64,000 nucleotides of DNA from Methylococcaceae bacterium (GCA_014191975.1 BJHG01000003.1:1-64000), one strand, 5' to 3'; positions 49,979 to 61,603 are shown, counted from the stretch's first letter. Numbers and translations are program-made. The notes: a model not told the origin generated them from the sequence alone.

Positions 49979-51626
49979 TTCGTAAATAAATGTACAGTAT
50001 CAAAATAAATGCGCCAATTAACAAACCAAGCAATGCACAAAAAGCAATCAATTCAACATAATTTGGCGAAACTTTTCCTGCATCACCGAAAAAATTTGCC
50101 CGATCACCATTGGCCCAAAGTGGTCGTTGTTTTGCGTAGTATTCTTTGTTAAAAACGTCGTTAAACAACTCATCGTACATTTTGGGCATTCCTTGCGCGT
50201 CCAAAAATGATTTATAAGCCAAAATCGTGATATTCCCACCAGGTTCCATGCCATCTGTTGTAGTTCCTGTCGGAACATGATCATGAAACATCCATAACCC
50301 GGGGCCGTAACTATTTAAACCGTCATTTTTTGTATTAAGTGACAAATCTAAACGTTGTGCAGGTGAAACATCAAAAACATCACGAGTTAATTGCAAACCT
50401 TGCGCCGCCTCAACACCATCATAAGCAATAATCGTCGCTTTATGCCCATGGAAATGCACGGCAACTGACGAACGCTGTAAATTTGCAAGATGCAATTTTA
50501 TGCGCTCATTTTCATTGGCAATAATCATTGCATCACGCAACGTATAAGGAAATGAATGCCCGTTAAGTAAAAAATAATTTTCATTCGATGTCGTCATATT
50601 GTAATCACGACTCATTTTTTGACTAATTAAACGTGGATCGTTAGCTTCTTGAGGAATTTTTGCGAGCTCTTTATCTATCGACTGATAATGTAAATCGTAT
50701 TCTTGGTCGTAATGTTTCTTAACATTAACAGCAGAATGACGGACCTGCCCTGCTCCAATATTAAAAGTTTGCACCCAATTATTTGGTGCATTTTCTTCGA
50801 CAATAAACATTCCATTCAATCCCATCATGAAATGTTGAGCTGTTTGAACATGGCAATGGTAAAGCATTGTGCCAGCGTGACGGGGTTGAATCTCATAAGT
50901 GTGTTGCTTTCCTGGAAAAACAGCGTGTTCTTCCATGCCATCATTATCCTGACCAGCAGCGGTTAAAAATGGATGATCAACACCATGCAAATGAATCGTG
51001 TGTGGCAAATAATGTGTATTTTCTAGTGTAATAAAAACTTTATCGCCCTGTTCAACACGAATAACAGGTGAAGGAGCACGCAATAAGGGATGGGCAACAC
51101 GAGAATTAAAATTCTTAACCGCCATACCGTGCATTTTCGGTGCAAATACCCATAAAGATGGCTGTACCCCTGGTGCGATGTTGTAAGTATTCATTAAATA
51201 ATCGCCATCTGGACTAAAACCATTTAATTCAACAACTTCTAATTTAATATGAATGACGTCTGGATCACCATCGTTATCTAAATCCTCACCCATCGTAACA
51301 GCATCTTGTGCAAGATTACTTTGCATTAATGTCAACATCGACACATTATTTGTGCCTTTAACTGCTGTCGCAATTGTATAAGGATTATCAGGTTCACAGA
51401 CAGGTGATGCAGCAATTCTCACACCTTCAATTTCTTGCTCTGAACGCCATTCAACATGATCATCCGTACAAGGTTTTTCAACATTCGCATTATCGGCATT
51501 GCTGAAAACAGTCGAGGGTGGATTTTCACGTGCATGCTTTTCAATAATAGGAAACCATTGTATAACCACGAAAAAAAGCGTGATCAATATAAATAATAAA
51601 CTAAAAATAAAGTATTTTTTAAACAT
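49956..51626 (-). CDS. Membrane-anchored multicopper oxidase
   Basis: TIHLHGVDH, MLYHCHVQTAQHFMMGL, AVHFHGHKA, MFHDHVPTGTTTDGM; TM at both ends. Confidence 0.88.
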   Translation of the reverse strand: MFKKYFIFSLLFILITLFFVVIQWFPIIEKHARENPPSTVFSNADNANVEKPCTDDHVEWRSEQEIEGVRIAASPVCEPDNPYTIATAVKGTNNVSMLTLMQSNLAQDAVTMGEDLDNDGDPDVIHIKLEVVELNGFSPDGDYLMNTYNIAPGVQPSLWVFAPKMHGMAVKNFNSRVAHPLLRAPSPVIRVEQGDKVFITLENTHYLPHTIHLHGVDHPFLTAAGQDNDGMEEHAVFPGKQHTYEIQPRHAGTMLYHCHVQTAQHFMMGLNGMFIVEENAPNNWVQTFNIGAGQVRHSAVNVKKHYDQEYDLHYQSIDKELAKIPQEANDPRLISQKMSRDYNMTTSNENYFLLNGHSFPYTLRDAMIIANENERIKLHLANLQRSSVAVHFHGHKATIIAYDGVEAAQGLQLTRDVFDVSPAQRLDLSLNTKNDGLNSYGPGLWMFHDHVPTGTTTDGMEPGGNITILAYKSFLDAQGMPKMYDELFNDVFNKEYYAKQRPLWANGDRANFFGDAGKVSPNYVELIAFCALLGLLIGAFILILYIYLRNEIYEKE

Positions 51627-51867
51627 AGTGATAGTTTAATAACAATAAAAGCAAAATTTAAGCGGTTCTAACTGTAACCGTTAATATGCAATAAGAAAAT
51701 AATTTTTAATGGATAATATCTTTTAAAACTAAAAAAACAACTTTTAAAAACAGTTGAAAATAACTTGTAAAAAGACAAATAAGACTAGAATTTAAGCCTG
51801 TCGCCAATGCACCACTTCTATTATAATTATGGAAAACTTATCTCTCCTATCTCTAAAAATAAAAATC

Positions 51868-52833
51868 ATGGATTTAAAATTTCTCGACTTTGAACAACCA
51901 ATTGCTGTTTTAGAAGCAAAAATCGCAGAACTCCGCCACGTCGAATTCGATAATAAAATTAATATCTCGGATGCGCTACATCAATTGGAAGAGCGTTCCC
52001 AAGCCTTAACAGAATCAATTTTTGCAAATTTATCAGATTGGCAGATTTCGCAAATTTCACGTCATCCAGGCAGACCTTACACACTTGATTACATAGATCT
52101 AATTTTTACAGATTTTCACGAACTACATGGAGACCGTGCTTATGCTGACGATCCCGCGATTATTTGTGGATTAGCTAAATTAGACAATCAACCAGTTGTC
52201 ATTATTGGTCACCAAAAAGGACGCGATACCAAAGAAAAAATTTATCGAAATTTCGGAATGCCAAGACCTGAAGGCTATCGAAAAGCTTTACGTGTAATGA
52301 AACTCGCTGAACGCTTTCAATTACCAATTATTTGCCTAATCGACACGCCTGGAGCTTATCCTGGCATTGACGCAGAAGAGCGTGGACAAAGCGAAGCGAT
52401 TGCACGAAATTTATTTGAAATGGCTAAGCTCAAAACCCCGATTATTTGCACAATTATTGGAGAAGGTGGATCAGGTGGCGCGTTGGCAATTGGTGTTGGT
52501 GATCGTTTAATTATGTTGGAATACAGCACTTATTCCGTAATTTCACCTGAAGGTTGCGCGGCAATTTTATGGAAAAGTGCCGATAAAGTACAACTCGCAG
52601 CTGAAGCAATGGGAATAACGTCTGACAGAGTTCGCGAACAAGGTTTTTTAGATGAGGTTGTTCGTGAACCATTAGGTGGAGCACACCGTGATTTCAAAAT
52701 AACTGCCACTAATTTAAAAGAAGCACTAGCTAACCATTTAAACGCACTGAAACATCAAGACTCACATTCGCTACTTGAAAAACGCTATCAGCGAATTATG
52801 AGTTTTGGTGTGTTTGAAGAAACTAATAAATAA
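51868..52833 (+). CDS. accA: Acetyl-CoA carboxylase carboxyltransferase subunit alpha
   Basis: [51 protein letters not shown]. Confidence 0.97.
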   Translation: MDLKFLDFEQPIAVLEAKIAELRHVEFDNKINISDALHQLEERSQALTESIFANLSDWQISQISRHPGRPYTLDYIDLIFTDFHELHGDRAYADDPAIICGLAKLDNQPVVIIGHQKGRDTKEKIYRNFGMPRPEGYRKALRVMKLAERFQLPIICLIDTPGAYPGIDAEERGQSEAIARNLFEMAKLKTPIICTIIGEGGSGGALAIGVGDRLIMLEYSTYSVISPEGCAAILWKSADKVQLAAEAMGITSDRVREQGFLDEVVREPLGGAHRDFKITATNLKEALANHLNALKHQDSHSLLEKRYQRIMSFGVFEETNK

Positions 52834-52849
52834 TTCGAGTAAGTTAAAC

Positions 52850-54445
52850 GTGAAAGCTGAATTTAATTTTGATGTTTTAGTGATTGGGAGTGGTGGGGCT
52901 GGTTTAACTCTTGCACTAAAACTTGCACAACAACAAACACGCATCGCAGTTTTATCTAAATTCGCATTAACCTCAGGCAGTACTTATTATGCACAAGGTG
53001 GAATTTCAGCTGTTTTTGATGCCGAGGATTCGGTGGAATCTCACACAGCAGACACGCTAGATTCAGGTGCGGGATTGTGCAACGAAGAAATTGTGAAATT
53101 AACCGTTAATCATGGAAAAAAATCTATCGATTGGTTGCGTGAACAAGGTGTTTTATTTACAGAAGAGCAATCTGTATCGGGTGAAAAAAAGCTCCATTTA
53201 AACCGTGAAGGTGGTCATTCTCATCGCCGTGTCGTGCATATGGACGACGCAACAGGAAAAGCAATTTCGTTATCACTCATTGAACGCGCCCAAGAAAATC
53301 GACATATCAAATTGTTCGAAAATTATAATATTATTGATTTAATCACCCAGAAAAATCGTTGTATTGGCGCATATGTATTCAATAGTTCACAGCAAAAAAT
53401 TGAAACATTTACCGCGAAAATCATTGTTTTAGCAACAGGCGGAGCAAGTAAAGCCTATTTATATAGCACAAACCCACAAAGTTCGACTGGCGATGGAATG
53501 GCTGTGGCATGGAGAGCGGGGTGTCGTGTCAGTAATTTGGAATTTATGCAGTTTCATCCGACCTGTCTTTATCATCCTGCTGGACATTCGTTTTTAATTA
53601 GCGAAGCGATTCGAGGGGAAGGTGGACGTTTGATTTTGCCAGACGGTTCTCCATTTATGCATCATTTTGATGATCGTGGTGAACTTGCACCACGTGATAT
53701 TGTCGCAAGAGCAATTGATCATGAAATCAAAAAACGTGGCATTGATTATGTATATTTAGATATTAGCCACAAACCCGCGTCATTTATTCGTGAACATTTC
53801 CCGAACATTTATCAACGGTGTTTAGAATTCGACTTTGATATTACTCAACAACCAATTCCAGTAGTTCCGGCAGCACATTATACTTGTGGCGGCATTTTAA
53901 CAGATAGTTTTGCACGAACTGATATTGAAAATTTGTATGCCGTTGGTGAGGTTGCTTGTACTGGATTACATGGTGCAAACCGAATGGCAAGCAATTCACT
54001 TTTAGAATGTTTAGTATTTGCTGAGCGCGCTAGTGAAGATATTCAACGGAAATTACCTCAATTGTCGATGCCTAAAAACTTACCTTTGTGGGATGAATCA
54101 CAGGTAAGTAATTCGGACGAAGAGGTTGTTGTATCTCACAATTGGAATGAATTACGGCATTTTATGTGGGATTACGTTGGCATTGTACGAACTGATAAAC
54201 GCTTAAATCGCGCTATGAATCGTGTGGCATTATTGAAAAAAGAAATTGCTGAGTATTACCAAAATTTTCGTGTCACAAGCGATTTATTAGAATTGCGGAA
54301 TTTAGTTGTCGTTGCTGAGCTCATTATTCGATGCGCCCAAGAACGCAAAGAAAGTCGCGGGTTGCATTACACGTTAGATTATCCTGAAATCGATAATTCA
54401 CAACCCGCTAAAAACACAATACTTACACCAACTAATTTCAATTAA
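52850..54445 (+). CDS. nadB: L-aspartate oxidase (GTG start)
   Basis: [42 protein letters not shown]. Confidence 0.96.
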   Translation: MKAEFNFDVLVIGSGGAGLTLALKLAQQQTRIAVLSKFALTSGSTYYAQGGISAVFDAEDSVESHTADTLDSGAGLCNEEIVKLTVNHGKKSIDWLREQGVLFTEEQSVSGEKKLHLNREGGHSHRRVVHMDDATGKAISLSLIERAQENRHIKLFENYNIIDLITQKNRCIGAYVFNSSQQKIETFTAKIIVLATGGASKAYLYSTNPQSSTGDGMAVAWRAGCRVSNLEFMQFHPTCLYHPAGHSFLISEAIRGEGGRLILPDGSPFMHHFDDRGELAPRDIVARAIDHEIKKRGIDYVYLDISHKPASFIREHFPNIYQRCLEFDFDITQQPIPVVPAAHYTCGGILTDSFARTDIENLYAVGEVACTGLHGANRMASNSLLECLVFAERASEDIQRKLPQLSMPKNLPLWDESQVSNSDEEVVVSHNWNELRHFMWDYVGIVRTDKRLNRAMNRVALLKKEIAEYYQNFRVTSDLLELRNLVVVAELIIRCAQERKESRGLHYTLDYPEIDNSQPAKNTILTPTNFN

Positions 54446-56681
54446 CCTCATGACCTTCTAACGAATCAACACGTTGAAAACCTCTCGGCAAAAGAGTTCC
54501 ACGCTTTGCACGAGCTCCGATGTAAATTTGTAAATCACTCGATTTCAACGTTAAGGTTCTCTTACCAGACGTTACAGTCAAAGATGTTTCAGGTTTTAAA
54601 ATTGTAAAAGCAACAATAAAATCGGCTGTTTTTTGCAAATCTCCTACCGGAATTTGAATTAATTTATTTCCCTTTCCTTTTGACAAGGTAGGAATTTCCA
54701 TCAACGGAAAAATTAACAATCTCCCTTGATTCGTGGCAACAGCAAATAAACTTCCTTCATTATTTGTCAATAATGGGGGCAATAATTTTTCATCGTTGGA
54801 CATTATCACCAAAGACTTCCCAGCTTTATTTTTACTCGCTAAATCATTAAGTGGTGTTTTAAAACCATAGCCCCAAGAATTCACTAATATAACAAAATCA
54901 CCTGAATCCCCGGCGATTAAATGCGTAAAAGTGGCATTTTCGGGGGGATTAAAACGCCCTGTTAATGGCTCACCTTGCGCTCTTGCAGACGGTAAGTCAT
55001 GTGTTGTAGAACTATAAACACGTCCAGTTGAATCAAATAAATAAATCGTGTGTGTCGAGCGCGTTTTAACGGCAGATTGAAAGCTATCGCCAGAACGATA
55101 ACTCAAATTTTCAACATCCACATCGTGACCTTTTGCCGCACGAATCCAACCTTTTTCAGACACAATTACCGTAAGTGGTTCATTGGAAATTAACATAGAC
55201 TCATTTAAGGCTTGCGCGGCTTGACGTGAAACTAAAGGCGAACGACGTGCATCACCATAAACATTAGCATCTTGCTGTAATTCTTTTTTGATTAATCTTT
55301 TCAATAACACTTCAGAACCGAGCGTTTTTTCAAGTCCATCACGTTCTGTTGCAAGCGAATCGAGTTCGCCACGAATTTTAATTTCTTCGAGTTTAATCAA
55401 TTGACGCAATTTCAATTCTAAAATTGCTTCTGCTTGAAGTTCACTTAAATTAAAACGTGCAATTAAAACAAGTTTTGGCGTGTCTTCAGTTCGAATAATT
55501 GCAATGACTTCGTCGATATTCAAATACGCAATTAACAAGCCTTCTAAAATGTGCAGCCGCGATAACACTTTATTCAATCTATGTTGCAACCGACGGCGTA
55601 CTGTTTCAATTCTAAAAACAAGCCATTCACTTAAAATTTCGTGCAAATTTTTGACTTGTGGACGACCGTTTAAACCAATCATATTCATATTGACACGATA
55701 ACTTTTTTCCAAATCAGTCGTTGCGAATAAATGTGACATTATTTCTTCTGCGTTAATGCGCTTTGCTTTGGGAATAATTAATAATCTGCACGGATTTTCA
55801 TGATCTGACTCATCGCGTAAATCTTCAATCATGGGCAATTTTTTCGCCAGCATTTGTGCGGCAATTTGCTCCATCAATTTTGAACCTGAAACTTGATGTG
55901 GCAACGCAGTAACTATAATTACGCCATCTTCGAGTTCATAAGTAGCCCGCATTTTTAACGAACCACCACCTGTGCGATAAATTTTCTGCAAATCTTCACG
56001 GCTGGTAATAATTTCAGCTTCTGTTGGATAATCAGGCGCATGAACAAAGGTTAAAAGCTTCTCTAAATCTGTTTCAGGTGAATCCAATAATTGCACACAT
56101 GCCGCAACAACTTCACGCAAATTATGCGGTGGAATATCGGTTGCCATGCCAACCGCAATACCCATTGTGCCGTTGAGTAAAATATTCGGCAAGCGTGCGG
56201 GCAAGCGTTCAGGTTCTTTCATTGACGCATCAAAATTGTCTGTCCATTCAACAGTCCCCTGTTCAATTTCATTTAACAATGTATTGGCATAGGGCGTTAA
56301 ACGTGATTCGGTATAACGCATCGCAGCAAAGGATTTTGGATCATCTGGTGAGCCCCAATTTCCTTGACCATCAACCAATGTGTAACGATACGAAAATGGT
56401 TGCGCCATTAAAACCATAGCTTCATAACAAGCGGAATCACCATGCGGATGATATTTTCCTAACACGTCACCAACGGTTCGCGCAGACTTTTTATATTTCG
56501 CCATAGCATTTAAGCCAAGTTCTGACATCGCATAAATAATGCGTCTTTGAACCGGTTTTAAACCATCCGAAATATGTGGCAAAGCACGATCTAAAATTAC
56601 ATACATCGAATAATCGAGATAGGCTTTTTCGGCAAAATCTTTTAATTGTTGTTGTTCAAATGTGTCCGCGAAGCTGACCAT
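54438..56681 (-). CDS. parC: DNA topoisomerase IV subunit A
   Basis: [29 protein letters not shown], 747 aa. Confidence 0.96.
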   Translation of the reverse strand: MVSFADTFEQQQLKDFAEKAYLDYSMYVILDRALPHISDGLKPVQRRIIYAMSELGLNAMAKYKKSARTVGDVLGKYHPHGDSACYEAMVLMAQPFSYRYTLVDGQGNWGSPDDPKSFAAMRYTESRLTPYANTLLNEIEQGTVEWTDNFDASMKEPERLPARLPNILLNGTMGIAVGMATDIPPHNLREVVAACVQLLDSPETDLEKLLTFVHAPDYPTEAEIITSREDLQKIYRTGGGSLKMRATYELEDGVIIVTALPHQVSGSKLMEQIAAQMLAKKLPMIEDLRDESDHENPCRLLIIPKAKRINAEEIMSHLFATTDLEKSYRVNMNMIGLNGRPQVKNLHEILSEWLVFRIETVRRRLQHRLNKVLSRLHILEGLLIAYLNIDEVIAIIRTEDTPKLVLIARFNLSELQAEAILELKLRQLIKLEEIKIRGELDSLATERDGLEKTLGSEVLLKRLIKKELQQDANVYGDARRSPLVSRQAAQALNESMLISNEPLTVIVSEKGWIRAAKGHDVDVENLSYRSGDSFQSAVKTRSTHTIYLFDSTGRVYSSTTHDLPSARAQGEPLTGRFNPPENATFTHLIAGDSGDFVILVNSWGYGFKTPLNDLASKNKAGKSLVIMSNDEKLLPPLLTNNEGSLFAVATNQGRLLIFPLMEIPTLSKGKGNKLIQIPVGDLQKTADFIVAFTILKPETSLTVTSGKRTLTLKSSDLQIYIGARAKRGTLLPRGFQRVDSLEGHEVN

Positions 56682-56724
56682 TAAAATACTATCCTTGCGT
56701 TAAAAATTTAAATACAGATTTGAA

Positions 56725-57972
56725 TTAAGGTAATAAATGCTCGCCTTGCCACAGTTGCACTAATGTTTCTCGCTCACGGACAACGTGAATTTGATCACCA
56801 TCAACCATGATTTCAGAGATGCGTGGACGAGAGTTGTAATTCGAACTCATAGCGAAGCCATAAGCACCTGACGAACGTACAGCAAGTAAATCCCCTGCAC
56901 TTAATTTCAACACACGCTCTTTACCTAAAAAGTCACCTGTTTCACACACAGGACCTACAATATCCCATGTTATTTCGGGTGCAGAACTTTCTAAATTCAC
57001 AGGTACAATCTCTTGCCATGCACCATACAATGCGGGGCGTACTAAATCATTCATTGCGGCATCGACAATCGCAAAATTCTTATGCTCAGTAGGTTTCAAG
57101 TATTCCACTCGAGTCACCAAAACCCCTGCATTTCCAACAATTGCACGTCCCGGTTCGAGCATTATTTCTAAATCTGTTTTCCCTAATCGCTCCAAAATCG
57201 CCGCAATGTATTCAGCAGGTTCAGGCGGCTGTTCATCACGGTATTGAATTCCCAAGCCACCACCTAAATCTAAATGTTTAAGTGTAATTCCTACTGTGTC
57301 TAATTTTTTGATCAACGCTAGGACTTTGTCGAGTGCGTCTAAAAATGGACGTGTTTCGATCAATTGTGAACCAATGTGGCAATCAATTCCCACGACTTCA
57401 ATATTCGGCAATTCAGCAGCATGTTGATAAGCGGCTAACGCATCTTCAATCGCAATACCGAATTTATTTTCTTTTAAACCCGTTGAAATATAGGGATGTG
57501 TTTTTGCGTCTACGTCAGGATTCACACGGAATGAAACTGGCGCAAGGACATTTAATTCGCCCGCAATTTTATTAATACGTTCAAGTTCATCGAAAACTTC
57601 AATGTTAAAACAGCGGATTCCAAGCGTTAACGCGGCTCTAATTTCATCTTCTCGTTTGCCCACACCGGAGAAAACAATTTTTTTTGCATCGCCACCAGCG
57701 TGTAAAACACGTTGTAATTCGCCAATCGATACGATATCAAAACCCGAACCTAATCGTACCAATACATTCAAAACGCCTAAATTAGAATTTGCTTTGACAG
57801 CGTAACAAATCAAATGCGCTTTCGTACCGAAAGCATCATTGAAAGCATGCCAATGACGTTCTAATGTGGCGCGAGAATAGATATAGCAAGGGCTTCCATG
57901 TTTTTCAACGACAGTTTCAATAGCTACATTTTCAGCAAAAAGTTGGTTGTCACGATAATTAAAATGATTCAT
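56725..57972 (-). CDS. lysA: Diaminopimelate decarboxylase
   Basis: YAVKANSNLGVL, DLGGGLGI, EPGRAIVGNAG. Confidence 0.97.
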   Translation of the reverse strand: MNHFNYRDNQLFAENVAIETVVEKHGSPCYIYSRATLERHWHAFNDAFGTKAHLICYAVKANSNLGVLNVLVRLGSGFDIVSIGELQRVLHAGGDAKKIVFSGVGKREDEIRAALTLGIRCFNIEVFDELERINKIAGELNVLAPVSFRVNPDVDAKTHPYISTGLKENKFGIAIEDALAAYQHAAELPNIEVVGIDCHIGSQLIETRPFLDALDKVLALIKKLDTVGITLKHLDLGGGLGIQYRDEQPPEPAEYIAAILERLGKTDLEIMLEPGRAIVGNAGVLVTRVEYLKPTEHKNFAIVDAAMNDLVRPALYGAWQEIVPVNLESSAPEITWDIVGPVCETGDFLGKERVLKLSAGDLLAVRSSGAYGFAMSSNYNSRPRISEIMVDGDQIHVVRERETLVQLWQGEHLLP

Positions 57973-57988
57973 AAACGAGTTTTATTGT

Positions 57989-58099
57989 TTAAGGATGGAC
58001 GGCTGTTGGAAACGTTTTTTCGGGCAAAACGAGCTTCCCCGTTTGTCCACATGCCGAGAGCAATAAAGCCATAATGGCAGTGAAAATTATTCTTTTCAT
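57989..58099 (-). CDS. lptM: LptM/YifL-like small lipoprotein (not in ORF track)
   Basis: MKRIIFTAIMALLLSACGQTGKLVLPEKTFPTAVHP*; lipobox LSAC followed by GQTGKLVLPE; upstream of lysA, which is conserved synteny. Confidence 0.85.
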   Translation of the reverse strand: MKRIIFTAIMALLLSACGQTGKLVLPEKTFPTAVHP

Positions 58100-60495
58100 G
58101 ATTCGATTAAAACTGATTTTTTAGCGGTTTTATTTCTTCTGCGACGTTTTTTCTTCGCAGGTGCTGGCATATCACCATCAACTTTTACAGATTCAGGTTC
58201 TGGTTTTTTCACCGCAGAATTTTTTACAGATTTACGTTTCGATTTTGGCTTGGAATCACCTTGTTTGAAAGCGTTTTCTGAACTCTTTTTTGATTTAGCT
58301 GTTACACCAACCAACGTAAAATCCATTTTCTTTTCATCCAAATCGACTCGTCCCACTTTCACTTTTACAGTGTCGCCCAAACGGTAACGTGTATTGCTGT
58401 GTTCGCCTTTAAGCTGGTGACTGAGCGGGTCGAAATGAAAATAATCCTGTCCCAAACTGCTAATGTGAACCAAACCCTCAACGTAAATATCGTTTAATTC
58501 AACAAAGAAACCAAACGACGTGACCGCTGAAATAACGCCCGTAAAATCGTCACCAATTTTGTCCATCATGTATTCACATTTAAGCCAACTTGTGACATCA
58601 CGAGTCGCATCGTCGGCACGGCGTTCATTGGCTGAACAATGTTCTCCGAGAATGACCATATCAGGAATGCCATAAACAAAACTGTCTGCTTTCTTACCTA
58701 TCAAAACGTGACGAATCGCGCGATGAATCAGCAAATCTGGATAGCGACGAATAGGTGACGTGAAATGTGCGTAAGCCTCCAATGCTAGTCCAAAATGCCC
58801 TTTTTCTTCCGCGCTATAAACGGCTTGCGACATGGACCGTAACAACACCGTTTGAATTAAATGTGCGTCCGGACGGTCCTTGATACTTTCGATTAAATTC
58901 ATGTAATCAATGGGTGTGGGTTGACTTTCACCCGTCATTTTCAAGCCCATTTCGCCCAAAAATGTCCGTAAATTGACTAACTTTTCTTCGCTCGGGGCTT
59001 CGTGAACCCGCAGCAATTTCGGCATTTTTTTACTGTTTAAATACCGTGCGGCTGAACCATTTGCTGCAATCATGAATTCTTCAATTAACTTGTGTGCGTC
59101 GTTCCGAACAACAGGGATGATTTTTTCAATTTTACGATTTTCGCCAAACACGATTTTGGTTTCTTGCGTGTCAAAATCCATCGCGCCACGTTTTTCACGC
59201 GCTACACGCATTGCCTGATAAAGTGCGTACAATTCGCGTAAATCAGGCATCAACCTCGCGTGTTTTTCAGCTAAAACGGTATCGCCTTCGACCAACATTT
59301 TTGCTACATCATTGTAAGTTAAACGTGCGTGCGATTGCATGACAGCATCACAAAATTTAGCGCGTGTGACTTCCCCATCCCCATCAATCAACATTTCGCA
59401 AACCATGCACAAACGGTCAACGTGCGGATTAAGTGAACATAAACCGTTCGACAAAATTTCTGGCAACATTGGAATAACTTGCTCAGGGAAATAAACCGAC
59501 GTACTACGTTTATGTGCTTCGTTATCCAATTCGCTACCGAGCGTCACATAATGCGAAACATCTGCAATTGCCACGAGTAACTTCCAACCTTTTGCTGTTT
59601 TTTTGCAATAAACTGCGTCGTCAAAATCGCGGGCATCTTCACCATCAATTGTCACTAAAGGTGTGGCCCGTAAATCAGTACGCCCTTCTTTTGCGGACTC
59701 TGGAACTTCGGCGGTGAGTGGTGCAATCTCAGCGAGCAATTCAGCTGACCAAATGTTAGGCAATTCATGGGTACGAATCGCCATTTCTATTTCCATACCT
59801 GGAGCAAGATGATTGCCAAGAACTTCAACGATTTTTCCGATTGGTTGATGTAATTTCGTCGGTTGCTGGGTAATTTCTGCGACGACAATTTGCCCCTGTT
59901 CCGCATTCCCCGTTTTACCCGTTTCAATGAGAACGGTTTGAGCGATATTTTTATTATCAGGAATCACGTAAGTGAAGCCATCTTCGCTGTACAAACGTCC
60001 AACGATTTGGTGGGTATTGCGCTCTAAAACCTCAACGATTGCAGCTTCACGGCGATTTTTTCTATCTATACCCACGACACGAACCATTGCACGGTCATTG
60101 TGTAAAAGTAGATTCATTTCACGTGGTGACAAATACAAATCATCTGAGCCATCGTCAGGTCGAACAAAACCAAATCCATCAACATGACCAATAATGCGCC
60201 CAACAATTAAATCCTTGTTGTTCACTAAACAATAACGGCTACCACGATTGAATAACAATTGCCCGTCACGCTCCATGGCGCGTAATCGTCGGCGCAAGGC
60301 TTCTAAACGTTCTTCATCGTTAATTGTAAATGCTATTGCTATTTCAGCTCGCCCTAGAGGTTTCCCAACTTCTTCGAGCAGTTCTAAAATCAATTCGCGA
60401 CTAGGAATAGGATTTTCGTATTTTTCAGCTTCACGTTCAGCGAAAGGGTCGTTTTTTGAGGCGAAATCAGCGGGATTTTTAGGTTTTGAAGGCAT
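58096..60495 (-). CDS. rnr: Ribonuclease R
   Basis: ATPLVTIDGEDARDFDDAVYC, AHFTSPIRRYPDLLIHRAIR, S1 domain, basic tail. Confidence 0.97.
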   Translation of the reverse strand: MPSKPKNPADFASKNDPFAEREAEKYENPIPSRELILELLEEVGKPLGRAEIAIAFTINDEERLEALRRRLRAMERDGQLLFNRGSRYCLVNNKDLIVGRIIGHVDGFGFVRPDDGSDDLYLSPREMNLLLHNDRAMVRVVGIDRKNRREAAIVEVLERNTHQIVGRLYSEDGFTYVIPDNKNIAQTVLIETGKTGNAEQGQIVVAEITQQPTKLHQPIGKIVEVLGNHLAPGMEIEMAIRTHELPNIWSAELLAEIAPLTAEVPESAKEGRTDLRATPLVTIDGEDARDFDDAVYCKKTAKGWKLLVAIADVSHYVTLGSELDNEAHKRSTSVYFPEQVIPMLPEILSNGLCSLNPHVDRLCMVCEMLIDGDGEVTRAKFCDAVMQSHARLTYNDVAKMLVEGDTVLAEKHARLMPDLRELYALYQAMRVAREKRGAMDFDTQETKIVFGENRKIEKIIPVVRNDAHKLIEEFMIAANGSAARYLNSKKMPKLLRVHEAPSEEKLVNLRTFLGEMGLKMTGESQPTPIDYMNLIESIKDRPDAHLIQTVLLRSMSQAVYSAEEKGHFGLALEAYAHFTSPIRRYPDLLIHRAIRHVLIGKKADSFVYGIPDMVILGEHCSANERRADDATRDVTSWLKCEYMMDKIGDDFTGVISAVTSFGFFVELNDIYVEGLVHISSLGQDYFHFDPLSHQLKGEHSNTRYRLGDTVKVKVGRVDLDEKKMDFTLVGVTAKSKKSSENAFKQGDSKPKSKRKSVKNSAVKKPEPESVKVDGDMPAPAKKKRRRRNKTAKKSVLIES

Positions 60496-60591
60496 CTATT
60501 TTCAATCAAATAAGCAGTAATAATTAGTGTTTATCATACAGGGTTAAGACCCGAGGTAAAAGCTACATGGTTGAAAGCTTTTTGCTTGGAA

Positions 60592-60620
60592 TTGACAAGG
60601 CAATCCTTGCCAATTATAGT
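60592..60620 (+). promoter_or_regulatory. Near-consensus promoter of tRNA-Leu with dyad in spacer
   Basis: TTGACA-17 bp-TATAGT; spacer contains GGCAA-TCC-TTGCC. Confidence 0.7.
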
Positions 60621-60633
60621 TTAACTGCGTTTA

Positions 60634-60716
60634 GCCGAGGTGGTGGAATGTTAGACACGCTAGCTTCAGGTGCTAGTGGGCGTAAGCCCGTGAAAGTTCA
60701 AATCTTTTTCTCGGTA
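60634..60716 (+). tRNA. tRNA-Leu(CAG), structurally atypical, no encoded CCA
   Basis: GCCGAGG/TCTCGGT acceptor stem, CTAGC-TTCAGGT-GCTAG anticodon arm, GGGC-GTAA-GCCC variable arm, TTCAAAT T-loop; D-loop shortened. Confidence 0.75.
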
Positions 60717-60733
60717 GAAACGAAATCAATAAA

Positions 60734-61603
60734 TTAAAACTGTGGAAATGTATAATTTTGCAATCCAAGTGACTTTAACCATTTTTCACCTTCTTTTTCT
60801 TTCAGTATTGCAATCGTCGCGGCACTTCCAGCAACCACACATAAATCAGCCACTACACTAACAGCCGCTAAATGCCGAACTGGGTAACCTGTTTTGGGAT
60901 TCAAAATATGTCCATAACGCACACCATCAATCACCATGCAGCGTTCATAATCACCGCTACTCGCCAACGCACCACGTTTTAATTTCACTACTTTCCAGAT
61001 TTTAGTTTTATCGCGTGGATGCTGAATACCAACACGCCAAGGCTTACCGTCGGGATGTGCACCAATGATTTTTATGTCACCACCTAAATTGATAATCCCA
61101 TGTAAAATTCCTGCATTCAAACATAAGATTGACGCTCTGTCAGCCGCGTATTCTTTGACTATACCGCCAAAATCAAGTTCCATTTCTGCTTGTAAAAATG
61201 ACAGTATTGAATTTTCAACCTGTAATTTTTGCCACCCGATTTTTTTTAATAACGATTGAATAATTTTATCGTCAGGCAAAACAAGCGTATCGAATTGCCA
61301 TGCTTGCCGCAAAATACCTGACGTAATATCAAATAAACCGTCGCTCAACGCGTAACAGGTTTGAGCATAATTTAATAAGCCAGCCGTTTCCTCGTCAATC
61401 GAAAGTGAACCCCCTAAGGCAGCAACTTGATTTATTTTGGAAAGAAAACTGTCTGACCGATAACGTGAATATTTACATTCTAACCGTTTAATATCACTGA
61501 TAATTTTCTGGGCTACTTTTTGAGCAACGACCTCATTTTCGGCGTAAAACTGCAATTCACACGGCGAACCCATCGCCGAAAAAGGGTAATGACTAAAACG
61601 CAT
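60734..61603 (-). CDS. apbE: FAD:protein FMN transferase ApbE
   Basis: AMGSPCELQFY, GGIVKEYAADRA, INLGGDIKIIG, HILNPKTGYPV. Confidence 0.92.
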   Translation of the reverse strand: MRFSHYPFSAMGSPCELQFYAENEVVAQKVAQKIISDIKRLECKYSRYRSDSFLSKINQVAALGGSLSIDEETAGLLNYAQTCYALSDGLFDITSGILRQAWQFDTLVLPDDKIIQSLLKKIGWQKLQVENSILSFLQAEMELDFGGIVKEYAADRASILCLNAGILHGIINLGGDIKIIGAHPDGKPWRVGIQHPRDKTKIWKVVKLKRGALASSGDYERCMVIDGVRYGHILNPKTGYPVRHLAAVSVVADLCVVAGSAATIAILKEKEGEKWLKSLGLQNYTFPQF

